A stretch of 64,000 nucleotides of DNA from positions 124,001 through 188,000 of the forward strand of contig JBEWZL010000184.1 of NCBI GenBank assembly GCA_045837725.1, in the 5' to 3' direction. Positions 45,587-55,355 of this stretch are shown in pieces; the stretch's first letter is position 1, and each line of letters opens with the position of its first letter. The position numbers and the translations under genes are program-made. The notes beneath the pieces were generated by a model. It ran no database searches. It saw only the letters and a program-made list of their open reading frames with translations, and had not been told where the DNA came from. Source of the stretch: Vermamoeba vermiformis. Its lineage: Eukaryota > Tubulinea > Echinamoebida.

Positions 45587-47216
45587 TCAAGTCGTGTACA
45601 TTGCTGATTGACGCATGACGCGCAAGAGTTGTTCTTTTTCTTGTGCTATTTGAGCCTGCAACGCCGCAGAGTGCTTGCAAGCATCACCTACAGGACATGA
45701 GCACGTGATTTTGATGACACGCGACGAGTCAAATGCAATGGTCTCTTGATACCGACCACTCATGGACACTGCGGGCACTGACGCTTTAACGAGAAACATA
45801 GTGCGACCACGCTCGACCTAACTGGTACTTAGCAAGTTACGCACTTTCCGAGGATGGACAATCATTACCTTCGTTGCCGTCGTTATGCTGAACTTTCCAA
45901 TGTAGTCCTTAGCCTTGTAAAATGACAGCCTGAAATTACTTTCGATTTGTTGTCTGCTGTAGGGGAAATTGCTCAGCACAAAAAAATTATTCTCCGACGA
46001 GAACTCCTGTTCCTCGGGTCTAAATTGGCATTAGCTTCGAAGTCAAATACATTATCCTGCATACTTTTCAAGATCCACGTTTACGGCTATCCAATCACCA
46101 GGCGTTAACTTCGCAGCACAATCATCTAACAGCGCGCTTGTTAGTTGGATCCACTCATCTGGCGAAGGACGAGGATCAATCTCATCGATGTCTCCATTTC
46201 TGTCAAAAGCACTCTGCAACGATCGTTAGGCGAAGTAGTCGAATGAATATATGCCCACCTTAGAGGCCTCCTCTGATAGTATTTTGAAGATTAAATACCC
46301 CTTGACTCGGTTGCCTGCGTTAAAGGTAGCAATAGCTTCTTCCCGCTTCTGGTTCAAGCTTTCAATTAACGATTCGTACTGGTTGATATCGCAGTTAGTA
46401 TTTGCAATTCCGAATGATCGTGTAACGTACGTTCTCTTGCATGCGCTCTCTATCAGCATCACTGTCATAGCTTGACTCGTCGTCACTGTCATCATCGTCA
46501 TCATCGTCACTGTCGCTGTCACTATCATCGTCGTATTCATAACAATGCTCTTTGAAACGGTTTCTTTTTCTGTTCTCATACTGCTCTCGCTCTAGAATAA
46601 ACCTACCGTCAGTAAATTCGAAACACGTCCCATTAGTATTGAAAGGACCTGAAAACCATGTGTTCAGCCTAAATAAGCCTTTGATATAGTCTCTCAGATC
46701 TTCAATAATTAGTTTAGCGTCAATTTTGTACTGCGTGACAAGCGGTGCTGTAAGTGAAGGCTGAATACCAAGACTCCTACGTAGAGCTGTCTCAGAAGGC
46801 TTCTCGCCAATGATTTCAACGTCATTCGACTTCTTCCTCCAATTAGACATCGCTAATCAAATGGTCTTAGTATTGACAGCTGCGAGTCGGTCAATAAATT
46901 ACCTATCGGGATGGCCTTGTTCAACTCCACCAATAGCTTCGCATCGTTTTTTAATATCGATAGCAACGCGTCTTTAAGCTGTTTCGGGGATTAGAAACTG
47001 CAGGATTCTACAAGCAGATCATCACGAGTAAAATGCATAAAAAAATCGAAAAAAATTATTTTCTACTCTAAACGAACGTACAATTATCTCTGGTACATCA
47101 TCTAAATCCTCTTTGAGATTAAGAAATTTTAAAGGTGAAAACACGTAAGTTTCCTCAGTTGGATCGAGTTTACGCTTCTTCAATGCGGGTTCCGTCATTA
47201 TTGTACTTCTTAACAT
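45587..47216 (-). CDS. SWIM zinc-finger protein with acidic tract, unknown function
   Basis: A minus-strand gene of about seven or eight short exons, roughly 400 residues, starting MLRSTIMTEPALKKRKLDP. An internal segment (LIIEDLRDYIKGLFRLNTWFSG) precedes a stretch of about 25 Asp/Ser/Glu residues encoded near 46460-46540. The last exons carry ITCSCPVGDACKHSAALQ, a CxCx4CxH SWIM finger as found in MuDR transposases, MEKK1 and ZSWIM proteins. The N-terminal KKRK could be a nuclear signal. No transposase catalytic domain is visible, so this is not called a mobile element. Exon boundaries were traced by phase and have some uncertainty. Confidence 0.65.
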
Positions 47217-47366
47217 AGCAATGCCATAGTTGGTTCGAAACTGTTGTGGTGTAAAGAAGTGACAAAGAGAAAAAAAATGATCACACGAGCGTACGATAAG
47301 GTAGACATTTATACAACTACTAGGTACAAGTAAGCACCAAGATCGTGCTTAAGCGAGCACGTGCTC

Positions 47367-48344
47367 TTAGTTGTTCAAAGAGACACCCAACAATTGCTGG
47401 ACAACAGAATCCAAGTTGCCACCGCTTCGGACCAACAGCTCGATGTTTTGACGGCGGTCAGTAAAGCCCATGTCCTCGAGAGCAACCAACATCTGTTCGA
47501 AGCGAGTCAACTCGCGCTTGGGTTCTTCGACGACAGGCTTGACTTCCTCCTTGACGTCTTCAACCTTGACTTCAACAGCGACTTGTTCAGGCTTGACTTC
47601 TTCCTTGACGTCTTCAACTTTGACTTCCTCTTGCTTAGGCTCAGCAACAACAGGCTCTTCGGGCTTGACTTCAGCCTTCTCGGGGTTAGCGACATTGACT
47701 TGAACTGGCACTACATCGCGGCACCATCTGCGTCTGACGTAAGGGCAACGAGATTGTTCGGGGGCCTTCACTTCTTCACCTTGTTGTTGGCCTTGTTGTT
47801 GACCTTGGTGGCCCCAGTGTCCCCAGTGAGGTCGTTGCCATCTTGGTTGGTAGAGAGGAGGCAACAAGGCACGGCGTTGGTGAGCAAAGTGCGGCAATGG
47901 CTTGACAATCTTGACGAAAAGGTGTTCTTCGTTATGTACATTCGGCAACTTCTCGCAAGCCTCGCAAAGGTCGAAGTCTTCACAGTTTCCACACTTGTAA
48001 CGAATTCCTCTAATAGTAACGTTGCAGTTGTCGCAATAAGCAGCGTGGACAACGTTGTTGACAGGGACGGCTTTAACTTCTTCTTTCTTCTTGTTTTCAG
48101 AAACGAATAAGCGCAGAATATTATTTGTGGATGCAGCCACTCGCATAGCCTCCTCCAACTCATCGTGGGAAGTGATAGTTATGCGGTCTCCTTCGTCGTC
48201 TGAGTATTGAAGTTTGAGCTCTTCGAAATTGGCAAACATGTTAGCCAATCTCTTCTTTAAATCTGCCAAAGAAATGGAGGTTGGAACCGAAATACGGCGC
48301 AAATCACCGTCAAAGGTAACTTTAAGTGTAACGTTGGAGTTCAT
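47367..48344 (-). CDS. PB1-ZZ-UBA protein, p62/NBR1-like autophagy receptor
   Basis: A single exon of 325 residues. Residues about 4-88 are a PB1 domain with an acidic OPCA loop (YSDDEGDRITITSHDELEEAM). Residues about 108-150 are a ZZ zinc finger (YCDNCNVTIRGIRYKCGNCEDFDLCEAC). A His/Trp/Gln-rich linker and two copies of KVEDVKEEVKP follow. The C-terminus is a UBA domain (LEDMGFTDRRQNIELLVRSGGNLDSVVQQLL). This is the p62/SQSTM1 layout; NBR1's FW domain is absent. Such receptors link ubiquitinated cargo to ATG8. I did not find a convincing LC3-interacting motif. The ATG at 48344 is preferred over an upstream in-frame one because PB1 begins immediately after it. Confidence 0.88.
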   Translation of the reverse strand: MNSNVTLKVTFDGDLRRISVPTSISLADLKKRLANMFANFEELKLQYSDDEGDRITITSHDELEEAMRVAASTNNILRLFVSENKKKEEVKAVPVNNVVHAAYCDNCNVTIRGIRYKCGNCEDFDLCEACEKLPNVHNEEHLFVKIVKPLPHFAHQRRALLPPLYQPRWQRPHWGHWGHQGQQQGQQQGEEVKAPEQSRCPYVRRRWCRDVVPVQVNVANPEKAEVKPEEPVVAEPKQEEVKVEDVKEEVKPEQVAVEVKVEDVKEEVKPVVEEPKRELTRFEQMLVALEDMGFTDRRQNIELLVRSGGNLDSVVQQLLGVSLNN

Positions 48345-48506
48345 TGTTGCGTGTTGTATGGTTTGAATTTGAAAATGAAATTGAACAAAAACGAAAAATT
48401 TCTCTTTTAAGCCCGTGCTGACCAATCCTGACGCATTCCTGAAAATAGGAATACCCTGATTTGTTGTGTCCTACACATAATTCGTCAAAGTAGGGGATGG
48501 GTGTGA

Positions 48507-48641
48507 TTACGCTATAATCTTACGAAGGTAGAATTCCGGAGTGCACTCGACCTTACAGCCGATCTTGACGAAACACACAACCGCTGTACAACAAAAAATA
48601 ACGCCGGAGATCACAGTTATAACTGACGTGTTGGTGTGCAT
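48507..48641 (-). CDS. Possible 44-residue membrane microprotein
   Basis: An ATG-to-TAA frame in the 388-base gap between uL22 and the PB1-ZZ-UBA gene, all on the minus strand. It begins MHTNTSVITVISGVIFCC, has a hydrophobic stretch of about 20 residues, and then a polar end with KIGCKVECTPEFYLRK. Size and shape resemble small single-pass subunits of membrane complexes. It could instead be chance coding within the promoter of the downstream gene. Confidence 0.35.
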   Translation of the reverse strand: MHTNTSVITVISGVIFCCTAVVCFVKIGCKVECTPEFYLRKIIA

Positions 48642-48732
48642 GATTGGTTGATAAGGAGATATAGGACTATCTACGTTTGTTAATTTTTAATCGACCGTCT
48701 AATAGACAAGAATTATTTTATTTTCATATTAT

Positions 48733-49730
48733 TTAGGCAGTGGTTGATTCCTTCTTAACAATCTTCTTGTCGTCGCTCTTGGGCTTGGGAACAACGTCGT
48801 CTTGCTCAGTAGCAATAACTTCAATGTGGCAAGGGCTGGACATCCAAGGACCGATACGACCGTGAGCTCTGTAGGTTCTTCTGCGCATTCTGGGGGCTTG
48901 GTTGACTTGAATGTGAGAAACAACGAGGGCTTCAGTGTTCAAACCCTTGACCTATTATCACACGGGAACGTAAATATCACAAATTCGATCACGATCTGAA
49001 TAGCAAAAGGTACTCACGACGGCGTTGCTTTCAACGTTCTCCAAAAGGCTGAGGATGAACTCGCAAGACTTCTTGGGCCAGCGAGATTGGCAGCCACCGT
49101 TACCCTTGTGGATTTCGGGTTTACCTGATCAACATCCAAATTAATATTTGTTCTTCGTAGTAAATTAATTCAGCTAGCGTATAAATCCACGGTAGGTATA
49201 TTTGATCATTGTGATAGTCTTCTAGGCAAAGCAAGATCGGGTTACAGATGAATAATAAAAATTTACCTTGGGCGTGTCTGGAAACACCACCAGTGAAGCG
49301 ACGGAAAGGAACGGCAGCCTTGTGGGCAACGACGTCTTCCAAGAACTTTTGAGCGCGCTTAAGAGTCAAACCCTTGATGGCAGCAGCGGTTTCACGAGTG
49401 TTCTGCAATGAGCGTCGATTAATACATATCTTTAAATTAATTATTATTTTGCTTACCTTGAAGTGAACTCTCAAGTTAGAGCCACGAGCTTGGGCGGCTA
49501 AAAAATAATTATAATTATTATCTTCCTTAATTGGCCAATTAACAGAAAAATCGCCTATTTAAATATCCACGCATAACATTTGTTAAATAATATAATAATA
49601 ATTATTGCTTTAGATGCGTAGATATTTAAAGTGGATGAGCGATCGAATCGAGCATTTTTGCTGTTCCAAAATCGTGCTGATAATTACATTTAGCAGGGTT
49701 GGGAGCCTTCTTGGAGTAGTTGGACGGCAT
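48733..49730 (-). CDS. RPL17: 60S ribosomal protein uL22 (eukaryotic L17)
   Basis: Minus-strand gene; exons begin 49730-49688 and 49497-49457, with further exons down to 48733. The protein starts [20 protein letters not shown], then [47 protein letters not shown], and [17 protein letters not shown] with [12 protein letters not shown]. This is a full uL22, which lines the nascent-peptide exit tunnel of the large subunit. Intron 1 (about 190 bases) contains a strong inverted repeat. Codon use is C-ending, as for PGK and TRAP1. Confidence 0.96.
49558..49630. repeat. Inverted repeat (hairpin) in uL22 intron 1
   Basis: Arms TTTAAATATCCACGCAT (49558-49574) and ATGCGTAGATATTTAAA (49614-49630) are complementary at 16 of 17 positions, with a loop of about 39 bases. 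Introns of ribosomal-protein genes often host small RNAs, but I see no C/D or H/ACA boxes. Confidence 0.5.
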
Positions 49731-49940
49731 GTTTATTTTATATTATGGCCCTTGTTACGGTCGTAAAGCACAGTATGGGACGATGAAGATGAAAGAAGGT
49801 CGACAAAAAAATCGGCCAAAAATTTGACGGTCAAATTTCTTCGGACACCCAAAAATTTGGCCCAAATTTTTTGGCTCAACTTTTGTACATGCGTTTCGTA
49901 TTGAACTCAACAAATAACGAGGCCACAATAAATTATAAGG

Positions 49941-50342
49941 ATGAACGCAGCAGGTATGTCGCAACCATACATTTACAATTTTGATTTTCAGGTGGAGATC
50001 GCTCGAGCGAACCGAACGCGTTCACCAAATTGACCCATGTGCCCTTCAAAAAATATATATATTAATTGTTAATAATATTTAGTAATTAATTACGGACGAC
50101 GCGAAATTTTGGTGGCATACCGAAGATTACTTCGTGCCAAAGATCAACTGAAGCTGACAGACAAGGACTTTTATTGCAAATATATTCGAAATGAATTTAC
50201 TAAGAAAAGAAAAAATCCAGATTTATCCTTTCTTCTTCTGGTAAGTACCACTACCACCGATCCGATCCGATCTAAAATTGACCTAACCGAATTGCAGAGA
50301 GCTCGTTGGATGTTGGATAACAAATTGGGTGGCTTGAGGTGA
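49941..50342 (+). CDS. LYR-motif microprotein, MIEF1-microprotein (AltMIEF1)-like
   Basis: Three exons (49941-49953, 50083-50240, 50298-50342) give 71 residues. Sequence signatures are REILVAYRRLLRA, then LTDKDFYCKYIRNEFTKKRK and a C-terminal LDNKLGGL. The order matches the LYR microprotein encoded upstream of animal MIEF1 (REAVLSLYRALLR, TDRDFYFASIRREF, LNGKLG). LYR proteins bind acyl carrier protein in mitochondria, and the MIEF1 microprotein acts with the mitoribosome. An alternative use of bases near 49990-50040 as an exon breaks the phase, so it is read as intron. The stop lies 7 bases from the convergent PIG-B stop. Confidence 0.75.
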
Positions 50343-50349
50343 GGGACAT

Positions 50350-52199
50350 TTACGATTTGCAGAACACCAGGACGTCACCACCAATCCGACCCGACGGCGT
50401 CAATGTATGGCGGAAGGCAGCACACTAACGGATATGTACATAATTAGCGCTTGTTTATAAATTGCCCTTATAACTAGACGCACCTCAGTGTAGTGATTAT
50501 CCAACAAAAAAGCCGCGACTTTTGGTGCTAGCACATTGTACATGACAAGGTGAGATGGCAGCGGTTTGTCTTTGTAGTACTGCTGCAAGAAGTTCGGTGG
50601 ATCTAGATAAAATCTGTCTGCCTCGTCAATGTAATCTTTGTCTTCAGGTCTAAAGGCATGTTAACGCTTATAACAAAATAGGCGGGCAGTACGTACCTAG
50701 GCGAGCAATCTAAAAAGTTCATCGTAATATTCTTGTGGACATAAGCGTAGTAAGGAGTCGAGTGGCAGGGCATCAAGAACATGACGTTGCTGACATCAGG
50801 GTTCTTTTGAATGTACCACATGACATCTGTCGTACCGCGTTGATGAAGAGTAGAGAAATAGAGCGCCATGCTGAGGTTCGCAACTACGAGGATCATGAAT
50901 AGTGGATGAGACAACAAGCTTCGAGAACCTTTGGCCTTGCGTGTGCTCAACATGTCCATGAAATATCCTGCGTAGATGAGCATAATGGGAAGAATTGGCA
51001 GCAAGAATCGGAATTCTTTGTGACTAATGAAGCTGAAGACGGCAATGTACCATCCCGCCGCAGCTAATAGATATTTGTTGGGGGAATACGCCGCCCCGCC
51101 AATGACTAAGGGCAGATAGGCGTGTGCAAGCGTTGGCACGGCAGCGACAATGTACCAGTACCAAGGGTGCGTGCCGTAGAAACTTCCTAAGCAATTCGTT
51201 AACTTATTATACACATCGCAAGTGGTCCTGAGAGGCAATACCTGCATCGGCAACGACGTTGAATTGAATAAAGTTCCAAATAACGAAGATCCACCGGCCA
51301 TAGAAGAGGTAATCGACAAGAAGTGAGAATCCAATTGCCAAGGCCCTACATGGTATATTAGAAGCGCTTTAAACGAAACAATCATTGTTACCCGATAGGA
51401 AGAAGATAGAATAGAGCAAATTGCAGCTTCTTTTTGAGATCTACTTTGAAGAAGTATGTCACACCAATGAATACCCATAGAACGCCATTTGTCGGTCGTA
51501 TTATGCACGCCATGGCGGCAATAGTTAAGGCGAGGAATAGGTTCTCGTTCTTATCCTTGCGCGACGAAGAAAGAGGCCAATAATAAAGTGCAGCTATTGT
51601 CAATGTTGTCTCGAGAGAGTTGCTGTAAGTTCGTACGAGGCAATAATAATTGAACCAATTCGTGAGCTGCAAAATTAACTGCGTACAATTAGAGCAAAAT
51701 CATTGTGGCGTCAGTCTTACAGTCCATTTAGCGACAGATGCAGAGAATGTTTTAAATGCCAACTTGTAGGTATAGTAATCGCATATCGCAGCGAACACTC
51801 CTTGCAGGATTTTCGGTGCTATGATCTAATACAAGAAAAATTGGATCTGATCAGTCCTGTTGCGTGTCAACAATTATTTAAAAAATTACCATTGCTCTAG
51901 CCGAATCCAGGGACAATAATTGAAGACCTTTGTATAATAAGGCGAATATTCCGGGGTGCAGGAAACTTCGTAAGCCAACTTTCCACTCCCAAGTCAAATA
52001 GCCATACCTTTGAGAAATAATGTCAAATATCATTCGTGATTTATTTAGGGTATCAAAGTTACCCGTAGATTTTGTTGTGAGCGACTTCTAAACTTTGCCA
52101 GTACTCATCCGGATCAAAAGAAGTCTGCACAATTAGCGCATTGATGATTCTAAAGGCAACAAGTAGTAAAATAAAGGAGTATTTGTTATCGAATTGCAT
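50350..52199 (-). CDS. PIGB: GPI mannosyltransferase 3 (PIG-B/GPI10)
   Basis: Multi-exon minus-strand gene from MQFDNKYSFILLLV to ...RIGGDVLVFCKS. The lumenal catalytic loop FDPDEYWQSLEVAH, followed by YGYLTWEW, is diagnostic of the GT22 mannosyltransferases. So is HKEFRFLLPILP. Around eight to ten hydrophobic helices lie between them. PIG-B adds the third mannose to the GPI anchor in the ER. The last exon, reached through a 54-base or so intron with donor GTGCGT, supplies TPSGRIGGDVLVF, matching the family's conserved P-x-GRIG end. Reading through that intron gives a different tail that lacks the match. Confidence 0.88.
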
Positions 52200-52458
52200 T
52201 GTGTTGCGTAATAAATGTTTTGGCCATTAAAATCAAGAACAATGTTTTTGTACGTCAAAAAAAAAAGATTTTGTAAGTTCACCACGACGCTGAATTATAT
52301 TCAAAATTCGAGACAACGAGCCTCGATTTTTATTCAAAAGTATTCTACAGTGTTGAAGTTAGTTACAAGGTCGCTCAATAAATCCATAAATTAAAACAAA
52401 AATTATAACAATATTAAACTATGAAGACATTGTGCGAGCACAAGGCCAGCATAATATC

Positions 52459-53615
52459 TTATTCTTCGATCTTTTGCTTAATAGCTTGAGCCATCTTGAT
52501 GAAACTTTCTTCGACGCGAGTGGCAGTCTTGGCAGAAGTCTCCAAGAACAACAAGTTGTTGGCATCAGCGAACTCTTTAGCAGTCTCAAACTTGACCTTT
52601 CGTTCAGCAACAAGGTCGCACTTGTTACCGACCAACAATTTGTGAACATTCTCGCAAGCGTAACGGTCGATCTCCAACAACCACTTTTGAACGTTGTTGA
52701 ATGTCTCTGCATTTGTAATATCGTAGACGACAATAATGCCGTGAGCACCACGGTAGTAGCTGCTAGTAATAGTTCTGTTTGAAATAAAGGGGTTAGTTTA
52801 CAGCTTCGCAGGTTGGTTCCGACCGGATCGCCGTTACGAAAATTAAATTTCCGAATTACACGAGGTATATCAGTAATTTACCTGAAGCGCTCTTGACCAG
52901 CAGTATCCCAAATTTGAAGCTTAATTACGGAGCCGTCGATTTCAATGGTTCTGATTTTCTAAAGAACATCCAGTCAGCAAATTATTATTTTACGAAATTG
53001 CGTGTTACTATGAGCTTGTATAATTAATAAGCTTATATACGATTAGTATTTAGTGTAAGGACGCTAATAAAAATGTGTAAAAAGGTACTTACGAAGTCAA
53101 CACCGATAGTGCTGATGAAAGATTCGGTGAAGGTGTTGTCAGCGAAACGCAACAACAAGCTGCTCTTACCAACACCAGAATCACCAATCAACAAAAGCTT
53201 GAAGAGATAGTCACTAAATAAAAACAATAACCCGTTAGCAAAATCTGATTCACCCGAAAGAATACGTAGTTGACAATGCTTACTATTCGGGGTTGCCTGA
53301 GCCCTTGCCCGGTCGCTTGGCACCAGCGGTGGTGTTATTGGTATCGTTCTTAACAGCGAGGTTGCTATTGACTAGATTTTCAAATAAAAGTAGATTAATT
53401 TTTGTTATTGCTGAAGCGATAATAAATGTAGAAGAGCTGAATACACCAAAATAATAACTTTTAATGATAATATATTATTCGTATACCACTATTTAAATTA
53501 TTACAACGCTTTTGAGACATTTCGGTAGAAAATTTTTAAATAACGGATGTATCCAGCAAGTAACCGGTAGTTTTTAACACGTACCCTTCTTTGGTTTGCT
53601 TCCACCACAACCCAT
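52459..53615 (-). CDS. Rab1-like small GTPase with N-myristoylation signal and no C-terminal cysteines
   Basis: Minus-strand gene of about 210 residues in five or more exons. It begins [10 protein letters not shown], a strong N-myristoylation plus palmitoylation signal, followed by an Asn/Thr/Lys-rich 30-residue extension. The GTPase core is Rab1-like and complete: [75 protein letters not shown] and [12 protein letters not shown]. The chain ends AIKQKIEE with no prenylatable cysteine and no further acceptable exon. It therefore probably attaches to membrane through its N-terminus, as plant ARA6 does. Rab1 acts in ER-Golgi traffic. This one may be a specialised paralogue. Confidence 0.9.
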
Positions 53616-53846
53616 GTTTAATTGTTGTTATGTATTGTATTAGTAACTTGAATAACGCAACAAGCCAGTTTTGTGCGTATTTGTATTCGGACCAATCCCG
53701 TTCAAGCAAGGAGATTTCAAATAAACAGAGAAAATTTGACTGTCAAAACTATGAATATCCACCCAAAACCGCGCTCCTTCTTTGCTTGGACTGGCTAAAA
53801 TAGTTTATCGGCTTTTTATTTGAATATCACCGGTACTAATTTTAGA

Positions 53847-54947
53847 ATGGCTGAGAATAAGGTGAGATTTTTTATGGTTGGATCACACATCACTTAACTT
53901 GTACGCGTGGAAATACGCTGGATCCCACTGTATTCCGGCGAAACAATTGCTATTAGTACAACGAATAAATAATGGCGTATTATTACATAAATAATGGCAG
54001 TAGAAGCCGGCCTAATTGATTATAATTTCATACAGTTCTAATATTATTAAAATAATTATTATCCGCAATAATACCGTTCTATAATTCATAATAATTAATT
54101 TAAAATATTAGGAACCTACTGTTTACAACATTCCTCCTCGTCACCTCTTTTGGGATGTGAACAGAGTTGGCATGCAGAACGAGTTCAAGCTTGGTCAGCT
54201 TTATGCTTCATTGCCTAAACCTACCGAGCAAGACTTCCAAGAATTTAAGCGATTAAACCCTGAATTAGGTACGCCTTGCAGTATTGTTTAAAAAAATTGC
54301 CGTGACTTCAATATATATATATTATTACTAATTTATCAGCAGCATTTTAACTCAATAATCTACAAAATATGGACCCACTAAATACGTTCCATTAATAATT
54401 AATTAATTAACTAGCCGAGGGAGTTGAAAAGAGAGAAAAAATGCGCGAGATCCAAACCAACGGTTCTATCGCTACTGCCGGTATTCTCGGTGTTTCTGTA
54501 TTTGCTTACGCCACTAAGGTCAAGGCTGGATTAGTTCCCTCACTGCTTTTGGGTGTTCTCAGTGGTAAGTAACCGAATTGAAGTGCATTAACAGCCCCAC
54601 TGCAGCATCACCTTGTCGCTATTCTCAGCATTCTCAAACAATTATGATATCAATGCTATTGATCGATACATATTATACTTGACGAGGACAACATAGCATA
54701 TCACTTTTGAGCGATGAAGGCACATTAATAACAGTACTCTATTCGCGCAGGTGGTTTGGGTCGCGTGATTGGTTCGGGTGTGTTCCGTGAAGTTGGTTTC
54801 TGGGCGAGTGGCTCTGATCAACTCAAATTCTCATTCCCTCACGACCCTGAACGCGCTTATGCTCGCTGGTGGAGATTGAAGAACAAAGTGCCGTTGCCTG
54901 GCTACACTGCCATTCAACCCGGCGAGGATGTTGGTGTCAAGCTCTAA
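53847..54947 (+). CDS. Small two-helix membrane protein, weakly OCIA-like
   Basis: Four exons (53847-53861, 54112-54268, 54415-54564, 54751-54947) give 172 residues. After YNIPPRHLFWDVNRVG and FQEFKRLNPEL, a pair of Gly-rich hydrophobic segments appears (IATAGILGVSVFAYATKV and LVPSLLLGVLSGGLGRVIGSG). A polar tail follows, with RAYARWWRLKNKVPLPGY. The two-helix layout with small residues recalls OCIA-domain mitochondrial proteins, but conserved OCIA residues are not clearly present. Identity is uncertain. Confidence 0.65.
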
Positions 54948-55355
54948 ACAGCCGCTTTTGTTAATATAACAGCTCTCACGCTATTAATGGATATTTATAC
55001 GACGATCATCGTATGTCACACAACAATTCGAACTCCCTTGTTTTATATAATCTTTTTGTCAATCGCATCCAAGCAGCATCAATAAACCTGCTTATGGAAT
55101 TCACGTCCTGCTTTATTTTATTTGAAAAGCCGAAGAACGCTGGAAGTTACTCGTTGGCTGGCAATTTGATCGAAATCTCCATTAACGAGCCAACGAGTAA
55201 CTTTTTTGAATGCGCGGTCGAGATTCAGCGCCGTAATTCCTCCGATTTTATTTGAAATTGAATCTTAATAGTGGCTGTGTACCGGAACATGCCAATAAGG
55301 TTATGACTAGTCATAGGAGTAGCAGTTAAAAGGTGTTGTTTATTTGCACACGGAC
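54948..55355. other. Convergent intergenic region with a hairpin
   Basis: 408 bases lie between the convergent stops of the small membrane protein and DHX37. A 243-base open frame (55013-55255) is present but its translation has no domain-like composition. The notable feature is the hairpin at 55144-55203. Confidence 0.5.
55144..55203 (+). other. Perfect hairpin followed by T run; possible small RNA or processing signal
   Basis: AGTTACTCGTTGGCT (55145-55159) and AGCCAACGAGTAACT (55188-55202) are perfectly complementary, with one more A-T pair outside (16 bp) and a 28-base loop. The second arm runs straight into TTTTTT on the plus strand. The stem-plus-T-run could end an RNA polymerase III transcript or mark RNA 3' processing between two convergent genes. 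Confidence 0.45.

Noticed and set aside
45581-45595. In-frame TGA at the end of the SWIM-finger gene as a selenocysteine codon, given the nearby tRNA-Sec
   Set aside because: Reading through gives only a few residues before another stop, and nothing resembling a selenoprotein motif.
45587-47216. MULE-type transposase for the SWIM-finger gene
   Set aside because: Only the SWIM finger is shared. No DDE catalytic domain or terminal inverted repeats were seen and the gene has several ordinary introns.
50400-50463. Read-through tail of PIG-B (RLVIRAIYKQ...)
   Set aside because: Splicing from the GTGCGT donor gives the family-conserved GRIG-containing C-terminus instead.
55013-55255. 80-codon plus-strand ORF
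   Set aside because: Composition is not protein-like, it contains the hairpin arms, and no splice or family evidence supports it.
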